Notes: generated by a model from the letters alone, not told the origin. Shown: positions 9,176 to 17,980, counted from the first letter of the stretch. The stretch: DNA of 64,000 bases from CAJXQU01 sp965223825 (GCA_965223825.1 OZ245018.1:434001-498000); one strand, 5' to 3'. Translations and numbers: made by a program.

Positions 9176-10108
9176 ATGAGTGATGTACTCGCCGTCCTTT
9201 TTCCAGTGTTCGGCTTGGTGTTTATTGGTTATGCCTTTGGCGTTAAAAAGATTCTTGCTGGAACCAATGCAAAGTCACTGAACGATTATGTGTACTACAT
9301 TGGTTTGCCTGTATTACTTTTCTATCAAACGGCAAGAACGCCATTAGACGAGTTGCTTCATTTTACCTTTATTGGTGCCGTGATGATTAGCACATTACTC
9401 ATGTTTATTCTGAGTTATATGCTGCTGAAATATTTTTATCGTTATGACATGCGCATTGCTTCAGCAGGAAGTTTTGCCGCAACGTTTTCGAATGTTGCCT
9501 TCATGGGGATTCCTTTATTTTATTCTGCCTACGGTGAGTACGGTACATTACCAGCCGTGATTGTTGCGATCGTCAGTAATACGTTAGTCATTGGAACGGT
9601 TGTGGTCTTAATAGAACTGGGTGCAAAACCGCTAAAGTCTCCTTGGGAAATAATCTCGCAAGTTATTATCTCGTTATTCCGAAACCCTTTCGTAGGTTCA
9701 TCAATTGTTGGTTTATTCGTGGCAGTAATTGGAATCAAATTACCCGCGCCGTTTGAAAACCTCGTTCGTATGATCAGTCAATCTGCGGGCCCCATTGCAT
9801 TGATCGCAATTGGCTTATCAATGGTTGGTGTTGGGGTAAAAATGCGCTTATCAGAATTAATAAATCTTAGTGCTCTAAAAATGATTTTATTTCCATTAGT
9901 CACTTTTTTAATCGCACATTATATTTTTAAGTTGGATCAAAAATGGACTGGCGCAGCCGTATTATTAACGGCCTTGCCGACAGGTACGCTGGTGTATGTT
10001 GTTTGTCAAAAATATGAACTGTATGTCACTGAATCTTCATCCATGTTTGTGGTGACGACGTTATTAAGTGTGGTGACTTTACCCGTTCTGCTTTATCTAA
10101 TTTTGTAA
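9176..10108 (+). CDS. AEC-family transporter (auxin efflux carrier type)
   Basis: A 310-residue membrane protein with about ten hydrophobic helices in two halves, typical of the AEC family (MleP, YfdV and relatives), which moves organic acids or other small anions. It begins MSDVLAVLFPVFGLVFIGY and contains AATFSNVAFMGIPL in the first half and SAGPIALIAIGLSMVG before the second half, both characteristic positions. It follows ppsA by 27 bp and precedes an exported propeller protein by 12 bp, so it is probably part of the same operon. Substrate is unknown; a hydroxy acid or aldehyde-derived acid from this pathway would fit the context. Confidence 0.85.
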   Translation: MSDVLAVLFPVFGLVFIGYAFGVKKILAGTNAKSLNDYVYYIGLPVLLFYQTARTPLDELLHFTFIGAVMISTLLMFILSYMLLKYFYRYDMRIASAGSFAATFSNVAFMGIPLFYSAYGEYGTLPAVIVAIVSNTLVIGTVVVLIELGAKPLKSPWEIISQVIISLFRNPFVGSSIVGLFVAVIGIKLPAPFENLVRMISQSAGPIALIAIGLSMVGVGVKMRLSELINLSALKMILFPLVTFLIAHYIFKLDQKWTGAAVLLTALPTGTLVYVVCQKYELYVTESSSMFVVTTLLSVVTLPVLLYLIL

Positions 10109-10120
10109 CAGGGGATAATT

Positions 10121-10993
10121 ATGTTTAAGAAATTAAGTATTAGTTTTTTCATGCTCGGCTTGTCGTTACAAGCGGTTGCTGTGGAGCTTGAAAAAGCGTG
10201 GGAAACAGAAGCTATTTTCGCTGCTCCAGAATCTGTCATTTATGATCAGAAACGTGATGTGATGTATGTGTCAAATGTGAATGAGCATGGGTTTAAACAT
10301 CTCGGCAATGGCTATATTTCAAAAATGAGTACGGATGGAAAAATGCTTGATCAGTATTGGGTCATGGGCGGTTTAGATGCACCAAAAGGTTTGACGATTT
10401 TTGAAGATACGCTTTATGCGACGGATATTAATGCACTGATCTCGATCGATATTAATACTGGTAAAATTATCAAACGATATGAAGCGGCGGATGCGGCACA
10501 TTTGAATGACGTTGCGGTTGATGAAAAAGGCCGTGTTTATGTTGCGGATACGTTGACAGATTCTATTTATAAGTTAAACGAAATTGATCTGTTTTTTCGT
10601 TGGTTAACGACACCGGATCTTGAAGCGCCGAATGGTTTGCATGCCGAAGGAGAAAATTTGATTGTCGGTAGTTGGGGGCACCCAACAGATGGGTTTGTGA
10701 GCAAAGTCCCGGGACATTTGAAAAAATTATCTTTAGTGAATAAACAAGTCACGTCACTTGGTAATGGTCAGTCCGTTGGTAATCTGGATGGTGTTGAAGC
10801 GGATGGTCACGGTAATTACTATGTGACAGATTGGATTGCTGGCAAGTTACTTTTGATCAAACCAGATGGGTCGTCTGAGGCATTGGTGACGTTAACACCG
10901 GGTGCGGCTGATCTTGAAGTAATTCTTGCTAAGAATTTAATCATCGTGCCACTGATGCAGGATAATAAAGTGGTCGCTTTTAAAATTAAATAA
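10121..10993 (+). CDS. Exported SMP-30/gluconolactonase-like beta-propeller protein
   Basis: A 290-residue protein with a Sec signal peptide (hydrophobic stretch to about residue 20, likely cut after AVA). The mature part has repeated propeller-blade patterns such as LNDVAVDEKGRVYVADT and NLDGVEADGHGNYYVTDW, as in SMP-30/gluconolactonase/LRE proteins. Those enzymes hydrolyse lactones with a divalent metal, but many relatives have no known activity and the metal ligands could not be verified here. AGGGGATAA gives a good ribosome-binding site. It is the last gene before the bidirectional terminator. A periplasmic partner role for the quinoprotein dehydrogenase is possible but is inference. Confidence 0.8.
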   Translation: MFKKLSISFFMLGLSLQAVAVELEKAWETEAIFAAPESVIYDQKRDVMYVSNVNEHGFKHLGNGYISKMSTDGKMLDQYWVMGGLDAPKGLTIFEDTLYATDINALISIDINTGKIIKRYEAADAAHLNDVAVDEKGRVYVADTLTDSIYKLNEIDLFFRWLTTPDLEAPNGLHAEGENLIVGSWGHPTDGFVSKVPGHLKKLSLVNKQVTSLGNGQSVGNLDGVEADGHGNYYVTDWIAGKLLLIKPDGSSEALVTLTPGAADLEVILAKNLIIVPLMQDNKVVAFKIK

Positions 10994-11061
10994 TGTGTAT
11001 TAATTAATAATATAGATAGAGAATGCGTTATTGCTTAACGAGTTCTTTATTAACGTGCAAT

Positions 11062-11092
11062 AAAAAAGGCTGGTAAAAAACCAGCCTTTTTT
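11062..11092. terminator. Bidirectional intrinsic terminator
   Basis: The stem AGGCTGGT / ACCAGCCT is flanked by an A-run on the left and a T-run on the right, so it can stop transcription from both sides. It lies between the convergent SMP-30-like gene and lpdA. Confidence 0.9.
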
Positions 11093-11109
11093 ATTGGGGG
11101 CTAGTACTC

Positions 11110-12882
11110 TTATTTTTTCTTGGGAACAAATATATCCGTCACACTTCCTTCAAAGACTTCCGTCGCCATTGCGAAGGTTTCTGATAGGGTTGGGTGTGGA
11201 TGTATGGTTAGCGCAATATCTTCTGCATCACAGCCCATTTCAATTGCAAGCGCGGCTTCTGCGATCAGTTCACCAGCATTTGGGCCAACCATTGCGGCGC
11301 CGATTACATGTCCAGTTTCTTCATTGAAGAGCACTTTTGTTAAGCCTTCATCCCGGCCTAATGCAAGCGATCGACCACTTGCAGCCCATGGGAATGTTCC
11401 CTTACCGAATTTCACACCATCTGCTTTTAGTTCTGCTTCTGTCGGACCAACCCATGCTATTTCAGGATCAGTGTACGCAACAGAAGGAATTACATTCGCT
11501 ACAAATGCGGATTTATGTCCGGCAATTACTTCAGCAGCGACTTTCGCTTCGTGCGTGGCTTTATGAGCCAGCATTGGCTGGCCAACAATATCGCCAATAG
11601 CGAAGATATGATGAATGTTTGTTTGTTGCTGATCATTCACCGGAATAAAACCTTGCTCAGTTACCGTCACACCGGCTTTGTCGAGATCAAGCTTTGACCC
11701 ATTCGGACGACGGCCTACGGCAACTAAGACGGCATCGAATTGATCAGACTCGGGTGCGTCTTTGCCTTCAAATGAGACCGTCAGGTGTTTTTTACTGGCG
11801 TCGACTGCCGTCACGCGCGTGTTGAGGTATATATTTTCGTAGAGTGTTTTTAAACGTTTGTGTAGGGGACGGACGATATCTTTATCCGCACCGGGGATGA
11901 GTCCATCAGCCATTTCAACAACGGTGATTTTTGATCCCAGAGCCTGGTATACCGTCGCCATTTCAAGTCCGATAATGCCACCACCGAGAATTAATAAACG
12001 ATCCGGAATTTCTTTAACTAGCAAGGCGTCTGTCGAATCCCAAACGCGATCGTCTTCTGGTATAAACGGTAAGTTGACGGGTTGTGATCCGGCAGCAACG
12101 ATAAGTTGATCGAAATAAATTACGCTATGGCCATCGTCTTGTGTCACATCGAGATGGTGATCATCAAGAAGGCGGCCATAACCGTTGATCACATTCACCT
12201 TGCGTTGTTTGGCTAATCCCGTCAGACCGCCTGTGAGTTTATTTACGACATTTTCTGCATAAGCGCGCACATTTTTCGGTTCGAGCTTACTCGCGCCGAA
12301 ATCAAGATCATGTTCACGTAGTTCATCATTTTCTGATTTAATCTTGGCGATGTGTAACAGCGCTTTGGATGGAATACAGCCGACATTTAAACAAACACCG
12401 CCGAGCGTGTCGTAGCGTTCTACCAAAGTCACTTCTTGGCCAAGATCCGCCGCACGAAACGCCGCTGTGTAACCACCAGGGCCGCCACCGAGCACGAGAA
12501 CCTTCGTACGAAGGTTAACCTCAAAATCGACAGGCTTAGAGATGGTTGTGGAAGATTGAGTCGTGGTTTCTTCCGTTTTTTCCTGAGTTTGTGTTATTGA
12601 TGTTTCTGCGGGTTTTGCCTCTTCAATGTTAGTTGAATCAGCGACTGTTTCGATCGTAATTAGCGGCATATCTTGCGCTACTTTATCACCAACAGCGATC
12701 AGGATTTTAGTGACTTTGCCCGCATGTGAAGACGGGATGTCCATAGTTGCTTTGTCACTCTCTAAGGTAATTAACGGTGTCTCGATGTCTATTTCTTCAC
12801 CTTCAGAAATAAGAATTTCGATCACTTCGACGCCATCTAAATCACCAATGTCGGGTAATAGAACCGTTTGTTCTTGTGTCAT
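11110..12882 (-). CDS. lpdA: Dihydrolipoamide dehydrogenase (E3) with N-terminal lipoyl domain
   Basis: The E3 subunit of pyruvate dehydrogenase, 590 residues. It reoxidises dihydrolipoyl groups on E2 with FAD and NAD. An N-terminal lipoyl domain (about 1-80, lipoylated lysine in SDKATMDIP) is joined through a Thr/Glu-rich linker to a full E3 domain. That domain shows GGGPGGYTAAFRAADLG, the redox disulfide in GGVCLNVGCIPSK and the terminal His-Glu pair in HPHPTLSE. E. coli Lpd (474 aa) lacks the lipoyl domain; lipoyl-E3 forms are known in other bacteria such as Neisseria. The start MTQEQTVLLPDIG has TGAGGAAC ahead of it; a longer frame running back into aceF is rejected. Confidence 0.95.
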   Translation of the reverse strand: MTQEQTVLLPDIGDLDGVEVIEILISEGEEIDIETPLITLESDKATMDIPSSHAGKVTKILIAVGDKVAQDMPLITIETVADSTNIEEAKPAETSITQTQEKTEETTTQSSTTISKPVDFEVNLRTKVLVLGGGPGGYTAAFRAADLGQEVTLVERYDTLGGVCLNVGCIPSKALLHIAKIKSENDELREHDLDFGASKLEPKNVRAYAENVVNKLTGGLTGLAKQRKVNVINGYGRLLDDHHLDVTQDDGHSVIYFDQLIVAAGSQPVNLPFIPEDDRVWDSTDALLVKEIPDRLLILGGGIIGLEMATVYQALGSKITVVEMADGLIPGADKDIVRPLHKRLKTLYENIYLNTRVTAVDASKKHLTVSFEGKDAPESDQFDAVLVAVGRRPNGSKLDLDKAGVTVTEQGFIPVNDQQQTNIHHIFAIGDIVGQPMLAHKATHEAKVAAEVIAGHKSAFVANVIPSVAYTDPEIAWVGPTEAELKADGVKFGKGTFPWAASGRSLALGRDEGLTKVLFNEETGHVIGAAMVGPNAGELIAEAALAIEMGCDAEDIALTIHPHPTLSETFAMATEVFEGSVTDIFVPKKK

Positions 12883-12898
12883 GATCAGTTCCTCAGGT

Positions 12899-14221
12899 TT
12901 AGAGTAATAGCGTACGAATATCGCTGAGTAAATGACGAAGGTGTGTGCAGAAACGTGCACCATCGCCACCATCAATAACTCGATGATCAATCGACAAGGA
13001 AAGCGGTAGAACTAAACGTGGTAAACATTCACCATCCACAAAAAGCGGCTTAATATCTGATCGTGACACACCCAGAATTGCCACTTCCGGTGCGTTAATG
13101 ATCGGCGTAAAACCTATACTGCCTAAGCTGCCTAAACTGGAAACGGTAAAAACAGCACCTTGCATATCAGCTGGGGTCAGTTTTTTCGCTTTGGCTTTTT
13201 CGGCAAGCTGTTGTAACTCTTCTGCGATCTGGAAAAGGCTTTTCGTATCGGCATCACGAATGACCGGAACATAAAGTCCATTCGGTGTATCAACTGCGAC
13301 GCCGACATGCACATAGTTTTTAATAATAAGCTGGCGATTTTCCCAATCGAGTGAGGAGCGGAATCGAGAATGAGCACGTAAACTATTTGCGACAGCTTTG
13401 ACGATAAAACTTGTGATCGTTAAATTAAATCCGTCTGCTTTCGCGCGACCTTTATGTTCATTCCGGAAGGCTTCCAAGTCAGTAATATCTGCTTCTTCTT
13501 GAATCGTGACATGCGGAATATCGATCCAATTTTGAAATAAATTCTCAGCACTGAGTTGATTGATCTTCGTGAGATCCAACCGTTCAGTTTCACCAAACTT
13601 ATTAAAGTCCGGTAATTTACGTGTTCGAATACCCGCCGACATTGGTACGTTTGCGGTTTGTTGGCCGATATTACGTAGGGCGACTTTCGTATAGCGTTTT
13701 ACGTCTTCTTTTAAGATACGGTTCTTTTCCCCCGTGCCTGCGACTAACGTGAGGTCAACCCCAAGCTCGCGAGCAAAGCGACGCACCGATGGGCTGGCGT
13801 GACTGCTTCCTGTGTTCGTGTTCTGTGCTACTGCAGGAGGTGAAGGGGGGGCTGGCGATGTAACCGGTTCTGGTGGAGTTTGTTTTTCTTCAACAGCAGG
13901 GACTTTTTCAACGGTTTCCTGCTTGGCTTCGCTATCGGAATTATCGGTGCTAGACGTTTCGGGATCACTGTCTGACTGCTCAGACAATTGCAACGTTAGT
14001 AAGGTGTGACCCTCTGCAATTTTATCACCAACACTCACATTAACTTTGCTGACAACACCAGCCATTTCAGCGGGAATATCCATGGTGGCTTTTTCGCTTT
14101 CTAACGTGATCAGGGGATCGTCAATATTGATCTGATCACCTGCGTTGATATGCACTTCGATCACATCGACTTGATCAAAATCACCAATATTCGGAAGTTT
14201 AATTTCTTGTTCTGTACTCAT
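12899..14221 (-). CDS. aceF: Pyruvate dehydrogenase E2, dihydrolipoamide acetyltransferase
   Basis: The core of the PDH complex, 440 residues, transferring acetyl groups from lipoate to CoA. It has one lipoyl domain (about 1-80, lysine in SEKATMDIPAEMAG), a Pro/Ala/Glu linker, a peripheral subunit-binding domain (SPSVRRFARELGVDL) and the catalytic domain with the active-site histidine in SIDHRVIDGGDGARF. E. coli AceF has three lipoyl domains, but here the second lipoyl copy of the complex is on E3. The ATG MSTEQEIKLPNIGDF is preferred; an in-frame GTG 24 bp upstream that overlaps the aceE stop is an alternative. lpdA starts 16 bp later. Confidence 0.95.
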   Translation of the reverse strand: MSTEQEIKLPNIGDFDQVDVIEVHINAGDQINIDDPLITLESEKATMDIPAEMAGVVSKVNVSVGDKIAEGHTLLTLQLSEQSDSDPETSSTDNSDSEAKQETVEKVPAVEEKQTPPEPVTSPAPPSPPAVAQNTNTGSSHASPSVRRFARELGVDLTLVAGTGEKNRILKEDVKRYTKVALRNIGQQTANVPMSAGIRTRKLPDFNKFGETERLDLTKINQLSAENLFQNWIDIPHVTIQEEADITDLEAFRNEHKGRAKADGFNLTITSFIVKAVANSLRAHSRFRSSLDWENRQLIIKNYVHVGVAVDTPNGLYVPVIRDADTKSLFQIAEELQQLAEKAKAKKLTPADMQGAVFTVSSLGSLGSIGFTPIINAPEVAILGVSRSDIKPLFVDGECLPRLVLPLSLSIDHRVIDGGDGARFCTHLRHLLSDIRTLLL

Positions 14222-14241
14222 GCTCTGGTTACCTTCATTGA

Positions 14242-16890
14242 TCACACGAGAGTCGGATCAGGTTTTTCTGAATCGATATCGTATTTATTGATCGCTTCTT
14301 TCACCTGTTTCTTGTCTATCGCACCTTCTTCAGCCAGTGCATGTAACGCAGCGATCGCAATGTAGTAGCGATTTACTTCGAAAAACTTGCGTAACTGTTT
14401 ACGTGTGTCACTGCGGCCAAAACCGTCGGTACCGAGTACGTGAAATTTTTGCGGTACAAACTGACGGATCTGATCTGGATAGGTTTTCATGTAATCCGTA
14501 GCAGCGATAACAGGGCCATTTTCTTTCGCCAATGATTTTTCGACATAGGAGGCTTTGGCTTTTTTATCGGGATGTAACATATTCCAACGTTCTACGAGCA
14601 GACCTTCGCGGCGCAGTTCATTGAAAGATGTGGCACTCCAGATATTGGATTTTATGTTGAAGTCTGTTTCAAGCAATTCTGCAGCGGCGATCACTTCATT
14701 TAGAATCGTGCCTGAACCCATTAACTGACATTGTGCATCTTTATTTTTACGGAAGGCGTAAAGTCCTTTGACGATGCCTTCCTCCGCACCTTTCGGCATG
14801 GCTGGGTGTGCGTAGTTTTCGTTCATTACGGTAATGTAGTAATAAACATTTTCCTGATTTTTGAACATACGACGCATTCCGTCTTGAATGATCACGGCGA
14901 GTTCGTAACTAAATGTCGGATCGTAAGAAATGCAATTCGGAATCGTCGCCGCCATTAAATGACTGTGGCCGTCTTGGTGTTGCAAACCTTCACCCGCTAA
15001 GGTGGTTCGGCCTGCCGTGCCACCGAGTAAGAACCCCCTTGCTTGCATATCACCGGCTGCCCATGCCAGATCACCAATACGTTGGAAACCAAACATTGAG
15101 TAAAAAATATAAAACGGGATCATCTGCATACCGTGACTACTGTAGGAGGTCGCGGCTGAAATCCAGGATGAGAATGCTCCGGCTTCATTGATGCCTTCTT
15201 CTAAGATCTGACCCTTTTTATCCTCACGGTAATACATGACTTGATCATGATCGACCGGTTCATAAAGTTGACCGCTAGCAGAATAAATACCGATTTGACG
15301 GAACATACCTTCCATTCCAAAGGTGCGTGCTTCGTCAGGCACAATGGGCACGACGTATTTATTTAGCTTTTTATCTTTCAGCAGAATATTCAGAATGCGC
15401 ACGAATGCCATTGTGGTCGAGATTTCGCGATCACCACTACCTTGTAAGAGTGCATCAAAAATCGGTAACTCAGGAATTTCCAGCGGCGCGGCTTCTTTAC
15501 GGCGTGAAAGTAAAAAACCACCGAGATCTTTTCGGCGTTCTTTTAAGTATTTAAACTCTTCGCTATCTTCCGCCGGCTTATAGAATGGCGTACTGTCAAT
15601 TTCCGCATCCGAGATGGGGATATTAAAACGATCACGGAATTGTTTGAGCGCTTCTTCGCCCATTTTCTTTTGCTGGTGAGTAATGTTTTTGCCTTCACCC
15701 GCTTCACCCATGCCATAACCTTTAACCGTTTTCGCGAGGATAACGGTGGGTTGGCCAGTGTGTTTCACGGCAGCTGAATATGCGGCGTAAACTTTGTGTG
15801 GATCGTGCCCACCACGGTTTAAGCGCCACAAGTCTTCATCGGACATATTGGCGACCATTGCTTCGAGTTCCGGGTATTTTCCGAAGAAGTGTTTTCGCAC
15901 ATAGGCGCCGTCGTTGGCTTTGTAGGCTTGGTAGTCGCCATCAACACATTCCATCATGCGTTTTTGTAGTAAGCCTGTGTGATCTTGCGCGAGTAAAGAA
16001 TCCCATGCTGATCCCCAAACGACTTTGATCACGTTCCAGCCTGCGCCACGGAAGGAGGCTTCTAATTCTTGAATGATCTTGCCATTGCCACGCACAGGGC
16101 CGTCGAGACGTTGTAGGTTACAGTTGACGACAAAGATCAGGTTGTCCAGGTTTTCACGCGCAGCAAGCCCGATCGCACCCATTGATTCTGGTTCGTCCAT
16201 TTCGCCATCACCCATAAACGCCCAGATTTTGCGTCCTGTGGCGTCGATCATCTCGCGGTTCTGCAAGTAGCGCATGAACTGGGCTTGGTAAATCGCCATG
16301 ATCGGGCCAAGCCCCATAGAAACCGTTGGAAATTGCCAGAAGTTCGGCATTAACCACGGGTGAGGGTAAGAGGATAAACCGCCTCCATCTACTTCTTGGC
16401 GGAATTTGTTTAGCTGATCTTCCGACAATTCACCATACATAAATGCCCGTGAGTAAATACCTGGAGCTGAGTGGCCTTGAATAAAGACCAGATCACCACC
16501 GTGCTTTTCACTCGGCGCATGGAAAAAATGATTAAAGCCAATATCATAAAGTGTCGCAGCAGAAGCAAAGCTGGCGATATGCCCGCCCAACTCACTTGAT
16601 TGACGGTTGGCTTTGACGACCATTGCCAGCGCATTCCAACGAACTAATGACAGGATGCGAGCCTCGAGCGCCGGATCGCCAGGTAAGCGATCTTCTTTCG
16701 CACGAGGGATCGTATTTAGGTACGCGGTGTTTGCCGAGTAAGGTAGGTAAGCACCCGAACGTCGGGCTTTGTCGATCAGCTTGCACAATAAGAAATGCGC
16801 ACGCTCCGTGCCTTCGTGTGTAATGACAGATTCTATGGCATCAAGCCATTCTTGGGTTTCAACAACATCTATATCTTCAACATTTTCCAT
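14242..16890 (-). CDS. aceE: Pyruvate dehydrogenase E1 component, homodimeric
   Basis: The thiamine-diphosphate decarboxylase of the PDH complex, 882 residues (E. coli 887), which decarboxylates pyruvate and acetylates the E2 lipoate. The cofactor motif begins GDGEMDEPES and ends in the NCNLQRLDGPVRGNGK segment. The start MENVEDIDVVETQEWLDAI matches the gammaproteobacterial homodimeric E1 type. It is first in the aceE-aceF-lpdA operon, and its TGA overlaps a possible GTG start of aceF. The upstream 364-bp gap holds a perfect -10 hexamer and clustered inverted repeats that may control the operon. Confidence 0.97.
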   Translation of the reverse strand: MENVEDIDVVETQEWLDAIESVITHEGTERAHFLLCKLIDKARRSGAYLPYSANTAYLNTIPRAKEDRLPGDPALEARILSLVRWNALAMVVKANRQSSELGGHIASFASAATLYDIGFNHFFHAPSEKHGGDLVFIQGHSAPGIYSRAFMYGELSEDQLNKFRQEVDGGGLSSYPHPWLMPNFWQFPTVSMGLGPIMAIYQAQFMRYLQNREMIDATGRKIWAFMGDGEMDEPESMGAIGLAARENLDNLIFVVNCNLQRLDGPVRGNGKIIQELEASFRGAGWNVIKVVWGSAWDSLLAQDHTGLLQKRMMECVDGDYQAYKANDGAYVRKHFFGKYPELEAMVANMSDEDLWRLNRGGHDPHKVYAAYSAAVKHTGQPTVILAKTVKGYGMGEAGEGKNITHQQKKMGEEALKQFRDRFNIPISDAEIDSTPFYKPAEDSEEFKYLKERRKDLGGFLLSRRKEAAPLEIPELPIFDALLQGSGDREISTTMAFVRILNILLKDKKLNKYVVPIVPDEARTFGMEGMFRQIGIYSASGQLYEPVDHDQVMYYREDKKGQILEEGINEAGAFSSWISAATSYSSHGMQMIPFYIFYSMFGFQRIGDLAWAAGDMQARGFLLGGTAGRTTLAGEGLQHQDGHSHLMAATIPNCISYDPTFSYELAVIIQDGMRRMFKNQENVYYYITVMNENYAHPAMPKGAEEGIVKGLYAFRKNKDAQCQLMGSGTILNEVIAAAELLETDFNIKSNIWSATSFNELRREGLLVERWNMLHPDKKAKASYVEKSLAKENGPVIAATDYMKTYPDQIRQFVPQKFHVLGTDGFGRSDTRKQLRKFFEVNRYYIAIAALHALAEEGAIDKKQVKEAINKYDIDSEKPDPTLV

Positions 16891-16968
16891 GTGGGCGAGA
16901 CCGCTCGGTTAGGGTGAGTAATAAAAAAACATACATAGCAACAGTGGTGCCAGCAAAATATCGATATT

Positions 16969-16996
16969 ATTATAAAATAGCGAAATAATAATTTAA
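16969..16996 (-). promoter_or_regulatory. Candidate aceE promoter
   Basis: Read on the minus strand there is a perfect TATAAT (16974-16969) with a weak TTTAAA -35 about 17 bp upstream, in an AT-rich stretch about 80 bp before aceE. The -10 is exact but the -35 is poor, so an activator may be needed. Confidence 0.35.
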
Positions 16997-17058
16997 AGAG
17001 AAATCAACGCCTTGTTTGCAGACTGATGAAAGGGACGGTTCAGGCGCAAAAACCGACC

Positions 17059-17106
17059 GTCTCTTTAAGAGACAAACAGCTGTCTCATTTGTTTAAAAGA
17101 GAGACG
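17059..17106. promoter_or_regulatory. Nested GAGAC/GTCTC inverted repeats upstream of aceE
   Basis: Three related dyads overlap here. GTCTCTT-T-AAGAGAC is a perfect 15-bp palindrome (17059-17073). GAGACA-N6-TGTCTC occupies 17069-17086. A flanking AAAGAGAGACG (17096-17106) can pair with the opening CGTCTCTTT. They lie about 85-135 bp upstream of the candidate aceE -10 in a gap of more than 300 bp. Regulator sites or alternative RNA hairpins are both possible. The rest of the gap (16891-17254) shows no gene, only AT-rich DNA and the cytochrome terminator. Confidence 0.45.
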
Positions 17107-17198
17107 AAAAAGTTGCCTCGTCGATACCTTAAAGATTAGTAGTTATTGGATAAAATGATATGAAAAAGAAATAGGGGAGGTAGGGGTAAACGTGAGGC

Positions 17199-17230
17199 AA
17201 AAAAAAGAGCGTGTAAGACACGCCCCTTTT
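17199..17230 (-). terminator. Terminator after the cytochrome c gene
   Basis: On the minus strand a GCGTGT-CTT-ACACGC stem is followed by a run of eight T's, 25 bp past the cytochrome stop. It is a short but well-placed intrinsic terminator. Confidence 0.6.
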
Positions 17231-17254
17231 GGTGTAACACGTGGTGAACAGTGA

Positions 17255-17848
17255 TTACTGACTGCTTGCAACCATATAATCAACGGCAGCTTTGATGTCG
17301 TCGTCTGAAAGATCAGCACGGCCACCTTTAGCTGGCATCATGGCTCCACTTGGGCCGACATAACCGTTTATCGCATGATCATAAAGTACGTCGTTGCCCT
17401 GTGCGATGCGCGCTGTCCATGCTTCTGCATCACCCATTTTCGGTGCGCCAGCAATACCCATTGCGTGGCAAGCAAAGCAGGCTTCGTCATAAACTTTTTT
17501 ACCGTTATCAGATGTCGCAGCGGTGACAGCTTCAGCAGCGTCTTCGACTTTGGCCGTGGTTGTTTCAGTTGCTGCCGTTGCCGCTTCTTTGGTTTTATCG
17601 ACCATGTCACTAGCGGCATTTTTGGTTGACTCAGCCATGTCGCTTGCCGTTTCTTTGGCTGATTCAGTCATTTCACTTGCAGAGTCTTTAGCACTCTCAG
17701 TCATCTCTGAGACAGAGCTGGAGACTTCTTCTTTAGCGGATTCCATCTTCTCTTTCGCCGCTTCCTGATCTTCAGAAGAACAGCCTGCCATAAGCAGGGC
17801 AGAGAACATGAGTGGAAGGATTAAATATTTAGGTGTTGATTGAGACAT
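17255..17848 (-). CDS. Lipoprotein c-type cytochrome (c5-like) with 11-residue repeats
   Basis: A 197-residue predicted lipoprotein: a hydrophobic leader ends in the lipobox LMAGC (Cys about residue 22). Residues about 35-105 are a low-complexity Ala/Ser/Thr/Glu/Lys helix built of 11-residue units such as EMTESAKDSAS, EMTESAKETAS and DMAESTKNAAS. The last 85 residues are a single-haem domain with CFACH and a downstream Met (GAMMPAKGG) likely to be the sixth ligand, as in cytochrome c5. The repeat segment resembles a membrane-tethered helical spacer holding the haem domain away from the membrane. It has its own terminator and appears monocistronic. The redox partner is unknown. Confidence 0.85.
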   Translation of the reverse strand: MSQSTPKYLILPLMFSALLMAGCSSEDQEAAKEKMESAKEEVSSSVSEMTESAKDSASEMTESAKETASDMAESTKNAASDMVDKTKEAATAATETTTAKVEDAAEAVTAATSDNGKKVYDEACFACHAMGIAGAPKMGDAEAWTARIAQGNDVLYDHAINGYVGPSGAMMPAKGGRADLSDDDIKAAVDYMVASSQ

Positions 17849-17980
17849 AACAGAACTCCATGCAGGATGAAAAGTACGAAATTACATAACACGCAATAAG
17901 TATAACGCCACTTAATGTAAAAATAATGTCATTTCGGGCAGCAAATCAGAAAATAATTGCCATAGCGTCAGAGAGAGCAA

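Noticed and set aside
11120..11566. Plus-strand open frame of 148 codons opposite lpdA
   Set aside because: It is antisense to a complete, motif-bearing lpdA, has no ribosome-binding site and no family features. It is a codon-usage shadow.
17523..17768. Plus-strand open frame opposite the cytochrome repeat region
   Set aside because: The serine/alanine-rich translation mirrors the 11-residue repeats of the cytochrome on the other strand.
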